Below, in pieces: positions 12,594 to 24,884 of a stretch of 64,000 nt of DNA. The translations under genes were made by a program, and so were the position numbers. Where the stretch lies: the NCBI GenBank assembly GCA_016802295.1, contig JAESIW010000122.1, positions 343,600 through 407,599 of the forward strand. The letters are read 5' to 3'. Position 1 is the stretch's first letter, and each line of letters opens with the position of its first letter. Origin of the DNA: Brachionus rotundiformis (lineage: Eukaryota > Rotifera > Eurotatoria > Ploima > Brachionidae). The notes below the pieces were generated by a model. That model ran no database searches. It saw only the letters and a program-made list of their open reading frames with translations, and was not told the origin of the DNA.

Positions 12594-13593
12594 ATGTTTA
12601 ATAAAGTTTATGTCCTCGCAATAATATTTTTAAGTCTTATTTTTCTATGTTCTTCCTCAAAAGACACCTCCAAATTGGGTAAAGCAAACCGATAATGTCC
12701 CCATCTAATAATTAACTTAACATCAAGGTTTACTCAGGATAAGAGAAATTGTCAAAACCGAGAGTTTGCAAAGCACCGATGCCAACCTGACCCAGCCAAC
12801 TGATCCAAAAAGTGACCCTTTTTTGTGCACGTCTGAAAATTTGGACCTTTTTTTCAACGGTACCAATTGACCAAAATTTTAACTAAATTCTGCTTTGGAT
12901 ACTTATTTTTTTTTAGCAAAAAAAAACTACCGATTTATTGATTTTCTAATTTTGCAGGATATATTGTCAACTTTGATAGTAACTCAGGCTAGAGTGTTGG
13001 ACAATTTTAATTTTTTGGTCAAAATACCATCTAGCTTTGAAAATAAAACAAAAATAGATAACTTTGTAAAAAAGTTTAATCAATACACATCGGTAATATA
13101 CGAAAGAGAAGAGTTGATTTTGTGTGATGTGATGTCAAGTCTTTTGGCGCTCAGATGGAAAAGTAAAGCTTATTTGATCGAAAAAAGTTATAAGATTTTA
13201 TTTTTGTGCCAGATTATACCAGAATGGAGAGTTTTTTGATGGTAAACGAGACCGGAGAGATCAACATTAATGGAACAGAGTGCACCGCTGAACTAGATGA
13301 TTACTCGAACGCTGTTGATGAGTCCAATTTGGTCATGGTGAGGCAATTTTATGACCAATTTCTGAATTGTACGCATAATATCTTTTTATCATTGACCAGT
13401 ATAATCGAACCGTTCACACCTAGCATCAGAGGTACCAGGAAAACATAAAAAGATTACTTAATAAAAAATTATTTTATTTTTAGAATTGGAATACCGTTTG
13501 GTAAATGTGATGCAATTGACCAAGTCGAATTTAATTGAAAATTTGAATATTTTTACCAATAAAACTCAACAATTTATTAATAATTTTAATTAG
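12594..13593 (+). CDS. Secreted protein of unknown function
   Basis: Five exons: 12594-12678, 12728-12859, 12917-13162, 13213-13431 and 13484-13593. All introns are 49-57 bp, GT-AG, and the phases chain without error, giving 263 residues. The first exon codes a signal peptide (VYVLAIIFLSLIFLCSSS). The mature part has several N-glycosylation sequons (NLT, NKT, NYT, NET, NGT, NCT) and few cysteines, with long helical-looking stretches (FIDFLILQDILSTLIVTQAR; SLTSIIEPF). No domain was recognised. It follows the transporter on the same strand by about 250 bp. The 50-bp introns mean an intron-blind reading would fragment it. Confidence 0.7.
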
Positions 13594-13621
13594 TTTATTT
13601 ATTTAATAAAAGTGAAAATTT

Positions 13622-14470
13622 TCATAATTTTAGATTAAATTTGTGAAATTTATAAAAATCATGCACAGATTGGGCCAACTTGGTACCATATATTTTAGTA
13701 TTAGACAACAAACTTCTCAATGAATAGGGAAGTTCAATTTGAATAGTGTTGACATTTTTTGACTTGTGACTGCTTGTAATGTAGCCACCAGAATAGTAGC
13801 TACCATCGCCAGGTGATTTGATTGAAGGTGATGGAACAACGCGAAAGCCTCGCTGGTCCATGAATGCTCCCAATGAATCGTCACCTCTGATTATTTGCTC
13901 AAGCGAATAGCCCCCTACTACTTTCAGTGAATCTATCGAACTTAAGCTCGTTTCCATAAGCACATCTTGATTTAATTGGGTTTTACTTAATAAGTATCCA
14001 ATTTCGGTCCAATTTTCTTTATGTGACTGACCATGTATGTCAAAAATTAGTAAATTTTTATACACCAGGCCCATATCTTTTACATATTTGGAGATGAAAG
14101 AGTGATACTGGAAATGAGCCGAGTGACAGTCCAAATTAAGTGTAGCACAGCATACACTTGAATTTCGATTGGCGTCCATTTTTTTTCTGTGAAGATTATT
14201 GAATACCATAAAAGGTTTGAGACCGAAAAGCCGACTTAATTCGTCACTAAATGCTTGGGCAAATGGTCTTGTGTTGTAATCGCCAAGAAGATTTCCAAGT
14301 CCGTCCTCAGTCCGGTCTGGTATGTCTTCAGGATGTTGTTTACCATCGTGTGGAACGCTGATAAGAATATTAAAATTTCCAGACTCAAATTCGGTGTAAT
14401 TTTTTAATCCGAAATGTGTATCGGTTTTTATTACTCCGATAGAATAAATCAATATTAAAATTATTAGCAT
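13622..14470 (-). CDS. Secreted N-formylglutamate amidohydrolase-like protein
   Basis: Single-exon ORF of 282 residues with an N-terminal signal peptide (MLIILILIYSIGVIKT). Visible family motifs: ISVPHDG near residue 37 (compare the V-P-H-S-G metal motif of the FGase family), NNLHRKKMDANR near residue 90, and FDIHGQSH near residue 143. These correspond to the conserved His, Arg/Asn and D-x-H positions of N-formylglutamate deformylase-like metallohydrolases. Animal secreted members exist, but their substrates are not well established. The gene converges tail to tail with the unknown secreted gene, with only 28 bp between stop codons. The VPHDG in place of VPHSG is a small deviation. Confidence 0.72.
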   Translation of the reverse strand: MLIILILIYSIGVIKTDTHFGLKNYTEFESGNFNILISVPHDGKQHPEDIPDRTEDGLGNLLGDYNTRPFAQAFSDELSRLFGLKPFMVFNNLHRKKMDANRNSSVCCATLNLDCHSAHFQYHSFISKYVKDMGLVYKNLLIFDIHGQSHKENWTEIGYLLSKTQLNQDVLMETSLSSIDSLKVVGGYSLEQIIRGDDSLGAFMDQRGFRVVPSPSIKSPGDGSYYSGGYITSSHKSKNVNTIQIELPYSLRSLLSNTKIYGTKLAQSVHDFYKFHKFNLKL

Positions 14471-15177
14471 TTTCCTTACTTTTTTATCTAAAGAAAAAAT
14501 AATTATCTTTTATTCTATTTAAAATAGCATTAATGTTAACTCTTGATTAAACAAAAATATTCAATTTCTTTTATATTTTTAGAAAAAAATCAATTTTTAA
14601 TTCTAATATCTAATTAAACTTATATTTTTTCTTACACCATTTCAAATATATTTGAAGAAAATTTTAATAAATGAAGTCTAATTTAAAAAATTAACTGTAA
14701 AACTATAATAAAAAAAATGATTCAATAAATTAGAGTAAAATCACATAATAATAGATTATTAATATCTATATTTTTTATTGTATTAATTAATATTATTGAG
14801 ATGGTATAATATTGGTTTATCGACTGAGTTGATTTCCAAAAAGAGAAAAAACTCTAGTATTCTATTACATAATTTACTTTTAATTAAATCTGTGCTCAAA
14901 TAGAGATGAAAGAACACTTTAAAGCTTGAATAGAGCTGGATGTTTATCTTATTATTAAGAAAAGATATGCAGTATTCTTTAATTTAAATCTTGATTTTTA
15001 TACAAACTTTTATCGGCAATCTATTGCAAAAATTTAGCTAAAAATAATCTTAAAAATACTCATTAACTTAAAAAATGTTCTTTTTTATTAATTATAATTG
15101 ATATTTAAAAAAAAATAAATTTTTTTCATAGGATTTTATTTAAACATATATATATATATATATATAAAATTAACAAT
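14471..15177. other. Intergenic with a (TA)n tract
   Basis: About 700 bp of AT-rich DNA. A pure TA dinucleotide run lies at about 15147-15168, just beyond the cadherin stop codon. Nothing else was recognised. Confidence 0.6.
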
Positions 15178-18030
15178 TTAAATTAAAATTTTAAATCTAT
15201 TCGAATTAATAGGCGAGTGGAGATCGCGAGAGCCATTTGGTGAACTGGTGCGCGCTTCTCTTGGCAAAGTGGCACGATTGAAATTTTTGTTCAATACAAA
15301 ATTTGGTGGCTTGGACATGTACTTGACGCATTGGGACGACTCGTCCTGAATTTGGTGCTTATAGGCAGTGTACGAATAGCCCGGTCTTACACTCTTACTT
15401 TTTATCTGCTCTTTGCTCTCGTCACACTTCAAACTAAATTCTCTTTGGAGAATATTGGTGGTTTTTTTCAAATTTTTTTTATACTTATAATAATTAAAGT
15501 ACTTGATTACCATTAAAAAAAGACTTATAAAAAAAACTAGAATAACACACATAAGAATCATTAGCAAGGTAAGAAAGTTAACGCTGCCATTTAGTCTCAC
15601 ACTTTTGCCATCATCTGACACTTTGTACATAAACGACTTGGCATTGTTGTCACTATTTTTCACAAGCTTGAATTCACCATTATCTACAAAGTACATAAAA
15701 CTGTCCTCAAGTTCGCATGATCTATCTATTTTGCTCCTAATTCTAATTATTAAATTCGAATTGGCAGCATATTTTTTTCCAATAGTTAATTTGTAAACAT
15801 TAAACAAAGAGTTATTTTGGTCCCTGAGCACCACTAGGCTTGAATTGTGCTCCATTTGGCTCCTGGACACAATGCCAAATTGCAAATCTTGGTTGCTTTT
15901 TAGCGAATTAATTGAGTAAAGACCAGTTAAATTGGAACTTGAGTAGAACAACTCTAAATCTTCGGTCAGTTCAGTTAATTTTTCGAATTTTATATAGGAA
16001 TTTATTCTCACACTTTGGTAAGAATTGAGACAAAAATTTTCCACACTGGAAAAAATAAATTTCAATTTAAGTTCTGTATTCTTAAGCTTTAGTCTCATTT
16101 GGACAGGCTTTTGATTCTGTTTGGTGGTGATATAGATAATATTTGAAAATAGCTCAATGCCACTTGGCAACTTGGTAATTATACTGGTCTCTTGCTCAAA
16201 CTCGACCACTTTTAGCCTTGAAGCTATTTTTTTCTCCACACTAAACACCAATGTGTCCTGTTCGTACCAATGTTTGTACGATGAGACAAATTTTGGCTTA
16301 TTTTTCAAACTAGAAATGTTTATATTCACTTTGGCCTTTGAGCTCATACTCGGAGTTCCGCTGTCTGTGGCCAAAACATGAAAAGACAAAAAGGTGAAAT
16401 TTTGTACCATTTTCAAGAGGCCCTTTTCTATGGCAACATACTTTCTGGCCTCTTCTTCAAGTACTTCATAAGATATTACTGAATTCTTGTCCCTATCTAC
16501 TGCGCTCACGTTCAGTAGGCCTTCGCCAGCTCCGGCGTCCATTATGGTCATGTTGTAGACACTCTTGGCGAACTCAGGAGCATTGTCGTTCACATCCAAG
16601 ACCACAATGCGAAAACTGAACTCGTCAGTCTGAAGATTCTGCACATCCCAAGCCACTATGGTCACGTCAAAGTGCTCATTTAGCTCATAGTCAAACAACT
16701 CTGGGTCTCCCACATTAATTGTAAATGAATTGTTATTCAGCACATTTACCTTTAGCGCAAATGGCTGGCCTTTTAGCTCCTGTTTGTTGGCCACTATTTT
16801 CCAGTCAAAGTGGGCATTGGCAGCCGAGTCCTTGTCATAAATGCTCACATGAGCGATAAACTTGTTCTCTTTGCTGTCCTCGGGGACATAAATTTCTTTA
16901 CCATTGTAATTGGTGTTCAAAAAGCTGACACTTATCTCAGGACCATTGTCGTTCTCGTCAAGCACTTCTATTTCAACATGAGCATAGTCGGTCAGTTGTC
17001 TGACCTCACCACAGTCACTGGCCTCGATTATGAGCGAGAAAAAATTCTCCTCTTCATAATCGATGCCATTTTTTAGGCGCACTTCACCACTAGACTCATT
17101 CAAATAGAAATATTTATTATTTGACCTTTTAAGGGTGGCTATTAGGTTCATAAACTTGGCACTTGAGTCCACAAATGAATATTTTATTTGAGCATTTAGG
17201 CCAGTGTCCAGATCAGTTGCGTGCACCTTGCCAATCAAAGTGTCGATTGGCGAGTTTTCTTTGATGTAAAATTTGTAATAATTGTGCTCAAATATTGGGC
17301 TATTGTCGTTCTGGTCAAGTATCTCAATGGCCAATGTTTGCACACTCATCGACCTAGACGGGTCCACGGCCCGCACTTCTATCCTGTACTCGGATTTCGC
17401 CTCTCTGTCCAAACTTGACGAAACAACCAAATTTAGCTTCGATTCGTTCAAGTTTTGCTCCAATCTGAACGGCACCAAGTCGCCATTTCCTAAAATTTCG
17501 TATCTATTAATTGTGTTGGCATTGACGTCTGGGTCATAGGCAAGCTCGAGTGGCACTGCATAGCCAACAGGACTGTTTTCGTTTATGCTCAAAACAAGCT
17601 TTTTGTTTTTGTACAATGGAAGATTGTCGTTTATGTCATGGACTAGAATGTTCATGTTAAGGATGGAATAGGTTGGTATTTGCAGAATTTTGATGTTTAG
17701 CTTGCAGCTCTGGTCCGATGAGGAATAGGTGCCGAGAGTGCACGGCTCGACGCACAGCGAATTGGCGCACATGTGCTCGCGGTCAATTCTTGTCTTGGTA
17801 ACCAGGGCTCTTGAGTTGAGCGCAAAGTAGGACGCTTGCGCGTCGTCCAGCAGCGTGTAGGACACGTGCTCTGCGGACGAAAGACCTTTGGACATGTCGA
17901 ATATGACAGTGTCGGCCGCTAGTTCCTCTTTTATGTCTATGTCCGGCAAATATATGTACTCTGTGCCTGATATTTTGCTCAAGTATTTACAAAGAAAAAA
18001 TAAAACTAAAAAACTTTTAGTAAACATCAT
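15178..18030 (-). CDS. Protocadherin-like single-pass adhesion receptor
   Basis: One uninterrupted ORF of 950 residues. Signal peptide 1-22. Cadherin repeats follow: linkers with the Ca2+ motif are HDINDN (about 131), LDQNDNSP (238), LDENDNGP (358) and LDVNDNAP (478); DRE/LDRE and A-x-D motifs are present in EC2-EC5. EC1 has four cysteines (MCANSLCVEPC...C), which is unusual. From about residue 576 to 815 the repeats are strongly diverged and lack DxNDN, so this part may be a degenerate EC or a membrane-proximal domain. One transmembrane helix at about 819-842, then a cytoplasmic tail of about 108 residues without recognisable catenin-binding motifs. Size and the single large coding exon resemble protocadherins, which mediate homophilic adhesion. 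Start chosen at MMFTK because it gives a good signal peptide. Confidence 0.85.
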   Translation of the reverse strand: MMFTKSFLVLFFLCKYLSKISGTEYIYLPDIDIKEELAADTVIFDMSKGLSSAEHVSYTLLDDAQASYFALNSRALVTKTRIDREHMCANSLCVEPCTLGTYSSSDQSCKLNIKILQIPTYSILNMNILVHDINDNLPLYKNKKLVLSINENSPVGYAVPLELAYDPDVNANTINRYEILGNGDLVPFRLEQNLNESKLNLVVSSSLDREAKSEYRIEVRAVDPSRSMSVQTLAIEILDQNDNSPIFEHNYYKFYIKENSPIDTLIGKVHATDLDTGLNAQIKYSFVDSSAKFMNLIATLKRSNNKYFYLNESSGEVRLKNGIDYEEENFFSLIIEASDCGEVRQLTDYAHVEIEVLDENDNGPEISVSFLNTNYNGKEIYVPEDSKENKFIAHVSIYDKDSAANAHFDWKIVANKQELKGQPFALKVNVLNNNSFTINVGDPELFDYELNEHFDVTIVAWDVQNLQTDEFSFRIVVLDVNDNAPEFAKSVYNMTIMDAGAGEGLLNVSAVDRDKNSVISYEVLEEEARKYVAIEKGLLKMVQNFTFLSFHVLATDSGTPSMSSKAKVNINISSLKNKPKFVSSYKHWYEQDTLVFSVEKKIASRLKVVEFEQETSIITKLPSGIELFSNIIYITTKQNQKPVQMRLKLKNTELKLKFIFSSVENFCLNSYQSVRINSYIKFEKLTELTEDLELFYSSSNLTGLYSINSLKSNQDLQFGIVSRSQMEHNSSLVVLRDQNNSLFNVYKLTIGKKYAANSNLIIRIRSKIDRSCELEDSFMYFVDNGEFKLVKNSDNNAKSFMYKVSDDGKSVRLNGSVNFLTLLMILMCVILVFFISLFLMVIKYFNYYKYKKNLKKTTNILQREFSLKCDESKEQIKSKSVRPGYSYTAYKHQIQDESSQCVKYMSKPPNFVLNKNFNRATLPREARTSSPNGSRDLHSPINSNRFKILI

Positions 18031-21000
18031 TTTATTATTATTATTTATTATTTGTGTATTTTATTTCATTGTATTATTATTTGATCAATTGATATATTGT
18101 CTAAAATTAAAAAATAAAACCTTATCAAAATAGTTTTAATTTAATGAGATTAATTTGAAAAATATACAAATAATACCAAAGATATTTAATTTTATATATT
18201 TTATTTATATTTTTTGTTTTCTATTCGAGCATTAGCTTATTATCTATGGACCGGTCGCGCAGACACAAGCCTAATTTTATTTAAATAAAATTCTCTTAAG
18301 AGCTCTAACGCGCGCAAATCTCAGCTTAAAATTTTATAATTAATAAAAAAAAACATTTTTTTTTTAAATAATATATTTTTATATCAATGTTTAATACTAG
18401 GAATTCGGCTAACACACAACTATTTAGGTATTTAGGGGAAAATTTTGACAATTTGATCACGTGACCTATGTTCTTTGCTAATCTTTGGGCCACGGAGTCT
18501 GTGAACGCAAAGTAGCTGTTCTCGCAATTTGAAACCGACAAAAATCTTGTCTTAAATTAAATGTTGCACATTAAGTGGCTAGTCTCGGTTGGTCAATAGC
18601 ACCCTTAAGGTCTAGAAAGCACCTGACTGCGAGGAACGGCTTCAAATCGACACTAAATTTGTCTTAAGGAGAATATTAATTCTTAAAATAAATTGTGCCT
18701 GTTATTTAAGTGAGCTATGCTAGTGATTTTTGATCAATTATCCTTGAGAAAACAAGCTTATAATTTAAGATAATCTATAGTTGCTCAATAGCACGAGATT
18801 TTTATTAGCATGAAACAACTTTTATTAGATGCATATCTATCGGTTTGTTTTCGATCAAGCCGCAGATTTCGATCAACTAAATGACCGAGTGAATTGGACG
18901 GAGAGATTTTTTCATGATATTTGTGAACAAAGCGAAAAAGTGCTTGTCGTCCAAATTTTAATTAAAAAATAATTAAAAGGAAATAAACAAACATAAATCA
19001 AAATGAGGAAAAGATTTATCAAGAAGCAAAAATCAGTGATTTATTAAGAAAAGGAAAAGGTGGTATACAAATAAGGCATATACACACTTGCTCACAAAAG
19101 GGAATTCAATAAACTTAATCAAATAATCGGTTCGTGATTTTTGAAATTAGTCGAATAATTGGAATAAATAGATTTGAAATGGTCTGACTGGTTTTTTTTT
19201 ATTGATAAAAAAATATATATAAAATCGAACATTTTTCTCATTGATTTTTATCTGTGAATACCCTCAAATCCGAGCTAAGATTATTGATAAGTGCTCAAAA
19301 GTATTTGCTAATCTTTAAATTGAATAAAGATAACCTAGCAATGCAGTCTTAATAGACATAATTAAATTACATTATCAGTAAGAAAAAAAAAAGAAAAGAA
19401 AAAAAAAATCCCATAAAGGTTAATTTGGAATTTTAAATTTTTAGCTACCGCTTATTGGTACCTCGGGCTAGCACAGCATCTTCCACTAGCTCCAAGTCAC
19501 TCGGCTTTATACAAGTCGATTAGAACTATTTAACTGATAATCTAGTCTACAATAAACAAATTAAAATTTTTCAAGTCTTATGTGTGAATCTAGTTTATCT
19601 ATGGCCAACTAGGCTCCATTATTTTAACGCTTTCAATATGAATATTATTTCATGCAAATTAAAGTGAATAAATAGAAATTAATTTCTTCTCATCGATTAA
19701 CTATTAGGTCTTTATTTGAACGAGATGAGAAATTTTGATTAATTCGAACAAGTCCCTATAGTTACATAACTCTGATAGTTTTTTGTTTAAACTTGACTAA
19801 TTAATATCATACAACGGAAGCAAATGATTCCCAAACAAAATTGCTCATGACAGAGCCTCTTATCAATATATTCTGAAATTATTATTTTACTAAATAAACA
19901 GTTAAAATAATAAACTAAATTTAAATTAATAAAATTTGTTTATTTACACAACTACCTTGATAAGCTTTTTTTTTCAATTAAATGAATACTGAAAAGTATT
20001 GCCAATAATTGGTAATAATTGCTGGCATATTTATCTCTTATTCGAATGCATTTCCTTGATTATGTTTCGGATGAAACTGTTTCAAGTTAATTAAATTGAA
20101 TATTCTAATTGTATTATTATTTTTTTATTATATTTAGTTCCAGTGTAACATTTGCGATGATTAATATTGTTTTTGTAGTTTTGTAGCTGCTAGCCTCGGG
20201 CCATACTACTCAAATTCGGATTAAAATTTAGATCGTGTCGCCTAAATGAACAATTGATCACTTAATTTAAGAATTATTTAAATTTAAATTGTCACTACTT
20301 TTAAAAAATCAATAGCTGAATTATTCATTTAATTTTGTATATTTGTTTAAACTTATTTTAAATAAATAAAATAATTTTAAGCAACCAAAAAACTTGTCCA
20401 AACTACTTAAACAACAAATTATTAATATGTTTATTATTTAAATGAAATATAAATATTTTATAAATAGTATTGTTAACAGTTTAACTGTATCTGTAAAATA
20501 AATATAAATAGGAAAATTAAAATTTTAACAAACTTTAAAAACTAATAACCAAAGTTGTGGCAAAAAGATTGTGACAAATTTGCTCAACAATTTTGATAAT
20601 GATTTTTAAATTTAAAAGTGAAAACAAAATTTATTAAAAAGTTAATTTTGGAAGAAAAAAGCTTTTATTTTCATTATGTAACTTCCATAATAGTTTTAAA
20701 TAAAGGCTAAATTAAAAAACTAATTAATTCTCAATCTAAATAAATCACATGAATTTATTGATCTTTCTGTGTATTTATTTGAGCAAATAAGTCAACATTT
20801 AATCAATCAATACTAACACAAAATTAACATGATCTCAACAAGCACTTGGAACAAAAGTGATAAAAAATAATATTCAAACGAATGATCAGATGAGATCTTA
20901 AAAAAAAATTTTTTAATTTTTTCTCCTTGACAAGCTAAGTGGTCACTTATATCAAATTTCTTAAGAATTAATTTAAATAAATAATGGACAGGTAACAAAA

Positions 21001-24000
21001 AAGAGAGTTTTTTTAAATTTTAATTAAAAAATCTGCCATTCATTAATTCTAATAAAAATCACTCATCTATAATCATTTAGTCATTTGGTCGCTGACATCA
21101 CATGGTTAATGCATGCGACATACTAAATCGAATAACCTGGATGAGCTATTTTTGTTAAATTAATTCTCAATTCGAGCATAGTATGTCTGATTTTTGAACT
21201 TTAATCAATCAAAATTTAAATGACTCAAATTATTTAGCTTTTAATTATTGTCTATTCATTGGATATAATTTGACGCTTTTTTATTCACATTTCGGAATCT
21301 AGCTATTCATCAATTAATTGGGAAAAAAAATTTTTTCTTCTCAATTTAAAATCACATCTGCCCGCATTGAAGCTCAATTATCTTTTATTATTATCTTGAC
21401 TTTTTAATCTAGTAAATAACTTTAGGTCATCAATTAAATCTAATTCAATTAGACTTATCTAGTATTGGAAGTTTTGATTTAGTAGGCCTTTAGAAAGGCT
21501 AGTTTTTGATAAAGTTTGATAAATTTTTGCTTAAATAGAAATGGCCACTCCCGCCCAAAAAATTAACTATTTCCTAAAGCTTATCTTATCTTGTCATCTT
21601 CACGGCTTTTGTTAAATAATGAATTATTATTTAAATTCAATCTCTTAATTTGCAAATTGACTCTCGGCATAACAAGCCTTTTTAGTTTTAAATAAAGATA
21701 TGTATAAAAAATATATAGGAAAAAATTTAATAAAATTTTATTTCAAAAATTATACTCTCTTAATAATAATATAAAAATAAAACAGTGTGCTGATTTTGCT
21801 TCTATTTAACCTAATAACTTAAAGCAACAACTTGTTTACCTTTTGAGAAAAAAATCTGCCTAAACCAAGTCCAGTTATTTATTAGTCAAACAAAAATGGA
21901 CTTGCCAGTTGACACAATTTATAAACTAGTTCTAAGTTAGAATAAAAAGTATTTTTGCTTCTTTTTTTTTCTCAATAAACACCACTTGGACTTTAATTAA
22001 TTAAAAAAAAAGCTTATTAAATTAATCTTAATTCAGAATATAAGAGAATTTATCTCGAATTTAAATTATCAGAAATGTGAAAGACAATTTTCACGTCTCG
22101 TTTACATTCGCATCTTTCAGATGCACATTACTTGTGCTAAAAGAGAAGGACTATTTAGAAATTTTATCATAGGATCAATTAAATTAAATAAAGATAATTT
22201 TTAAGTGTCATTTTAAATTTTATAAGAAATAAATACATCATCTAAAAAATTATATATAAAAATAAACTTCACAAATAATAATTCCTTATATGAGTTTTTT
22301 CACTCAGTTTTATATCATATTATTGAGAAATATATAAAAGAAAATTTTTTTTTTAATTCGAGAAACCAAAAAATTTGACCAAAACTTTTATGGCTGTTGT
22401 CTTTTTTTAATTTAGTTAAAAGACCTAAAATTCTGTCGAAATTTTTAATTTAATCTTCTTTCTTTAGAAAAATAAATAAATTTCAATTTCAAAAGTTAAA
22501 AGTTGCTTTTGGCCTTTACGGATTTCAAAGACAATAGCCGCAAAAATACTACTAATTAGTCTGATTTAGCTTAATAGATAACAACATAGAAAGTAAACAA
22601 ACAAATTACTTGTTTTGATTGGTATACAAACTCTTTTATTGCTGTTTTTTAGAATTACAATTTTATCACTTATATTTTAATGTATCTTAAAGATTTGGTC
22701 AATTTAATGGTACAAAATTCTAATTATTTAATAATATTTAAACTTAAAAAAATATAATTTTTATTCTATATTAAAATTATTACAATAAATCTTCCAAATA
22801 TTTCTATTATGTTTAATCTTACTCAAAGGGTTCCAAAAATTCATTTAAAATAGCATTTTTTTAGACAATTAAAAATAACATAAGGTAAAAATTTTATTAT
22901 CTTTTAGACAAGTTTATCCTTTACCACATCAACAACTGTTATGATATTTAACCAACACAAGCATAGCATATTTAGTGACTTAGTCTGTGGCCATGTCTCA
23001 GCTTTTTTTCCTAAATCACTACTCGTAGAGCATATGGTCATTACTTTAGATTTCCACCCAAGATTTTTTATCTAAGATATAATTTAGGAAGCTACTCCCA
23101 CAGGCTTATCCGAGCGGTGAATAAGTTAAATTAGTCGCGATTATCTAGTAAATTCTCTAATTAAAAAAGCTGGAATTTTCTGCTTTTGGCAGTATATCGT
23201 GAAAAGTTAGTTCATTCTATCTTTTACCAGATTTAGATTTCCACCCGAATTGATACAATCCACTTGAAGCTAGCTTTTGAATTGGTATGTTATTAAGCCT
23301 GTGCTCTTACCTCAGTTAGAAAAATAAAAATCTGGTTTCAAAACTAAGTTAACATTTTAGCACCTATGTTAACTTTCCGGTCATAATGCCATGTATTTTT
23401 TAATAAATAAAATAGATATAAATTTTTAATTTTTAGCTTACTATTAAATTTCAAAAAATATAAATATAAAATGTCTTATTAGAGTAGAGTATTTATCCAA
23501 GTGGTTTAGTTTAAATAAAGTTTTAAATTACAAATGGACTTGATTGTATAAATATTAAGATCTGAGAATAAAAAAAAGAGCTAAAATAAAAATAAATTGC
23601 TTATCTAATGCAAATAAAATTGTTATAGATGAATTTCTTTTAGATTTGGCCCACGATTAGATCAATCAAGATTGAGAACTTTTTAAAATACTTATTTATC
23701 AATTTTTTGTTTCTCTTCTAGAAATATAAATAAAATTACTCGACTAATTTTGATTTAAAGTCTTAATTGAAAGAGCTTTGTTTGTCAATGGTTGAGTCAA
23801 TAAGGCGAAGCGAAAAAAGAAAATAAAAAAAATGACCACTTGGCCGAATGACTGGCTAACTGATATGAAAATGTGTAATTTTAGTCAGTTGTTAGTTGGC
23901 TACGTGCTGACTTATAATAGGAGTAAAAAATACAATAAAATTTAATTTTTCAGAATCTAATTCAATTACTTAGTAAAATATCACGCTTTAAAAGAAACAA

Positions 24001-24049
24001 ATAATCTACTGAGATAAGCAATGAGCACTAAATGCCGGACTTAATTAGT

Positions 24050-24076
24050 TTTTTTGTTGTTGTTGTTGTTGTTGAA
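24050..24076 (+). repeat. (GTT)n microsatellite
   Basis: A run of about eight GTT/TTG units in the gene-poor interval. It is the only trinucleotide tract of this length noticed in that interval. Confidence 0.85.
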
Positions 24077-24831
24077 TAGTGGGCATAGAATCAAAGAGAT
24101 GGATATTTATTATTCAAGTTTTGAATGCCACCAGACTCTTACTCTTTTCTTAAAAACATATCTATAAAAATGAATAAAATTAATTAATTTCAATTAATGG
24201 TCGGTTTGGTTGTGTTGTTAAAAGAGAAAGAATAAAAGAGAGAATATGAATGAATGATGTAGCAGCGAAGCGATTGGCGTAGGCTAACCGTGAATTATTG
24301 ACAATGCTGGTTTATAGTCAATTAGTGCTAGAACGCAAATAAGCTCGGTCTATTTGCAAACATTGCTAATTTATATGAAGAGTTATCACCAATGATAATT
24401 ATCTTTTCATTATTGTTTTATTTGATTATTCTAATTAGGCGATCACTTGAAATGCAGCCTCGGAGAGAAAGAACATACACTGACAAGCATTTATTAGATC
24501 TCGTTTCGAGACGATCATTCTTTCTGACGGCAACCTTGGGACAAATTCTCTAATCACCTTTTAACCATTAGCATATCTCTAAATTAAAACTTAATGGACA
24601 TTCATTTCAAATGTTCCAAATAGTTTATCCAACTAAGCCATAAATCTTCGCATTTGTAATGTTTCATGAAAGGTTCTCCTTTGCTTGCGTTGATTTATTA
24701 ATCTACAAATAACTGTAGCGCAAATTACAGTCAATTTAAATGTCTATGCCCGCACTACTATGATCTCATGCATCTAGAAACTTTCAGCACAGTGATCACT
24801 GACACAAGAATTATTTTTTAGACTACGAGTG

Positions 24832-24884
24832 GTCATTTATCATTGAATAAAGCAACTAAGAAATCATTTTTTATCATTTATTAT
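24832..24884 (+). repeat. Short dispersed repeat, copy 1
   Basis: Shares about 45 bp with 40264-40315 (CATTGAATAAAGCAAxTAA then TTTTATCATTTATT), same orientation, with a few mismatches and a one- or two-base indel. No coding potential. Probably the end of an old mobile element. Confidence 0.55.

Noticed and set aside
18326..18541. 71-codon ORF near the cadherin start (SVSNCENSYFAFTDS...)
   Set aside because: The C-terminal half is AT noise, no splice partner fits the cadherin frame and no domain is recognisable.
18890..18915. miR-184-like TGGACGGAGA
   Set aside because: Ten matching bases, then the otherwise highly conserved mature sequence is absent and no hairpin is seen.
22070..22135. 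miR-71-like seed TGAAAGACA with a nearby TCTTTCA
   Set aside because: Only the first nine bases fit the miRNA, the hairpin stem is about seven pairs with a ~27-nt loop and no paired 22-nt arm.
23040..23245. Repeated TTTAGATTTCCACCC at 23047 and 23228 as a regulatory pair
   Set aside because: Only 15 bp are shared, flanks differ, and no further copies were noticed nearby.
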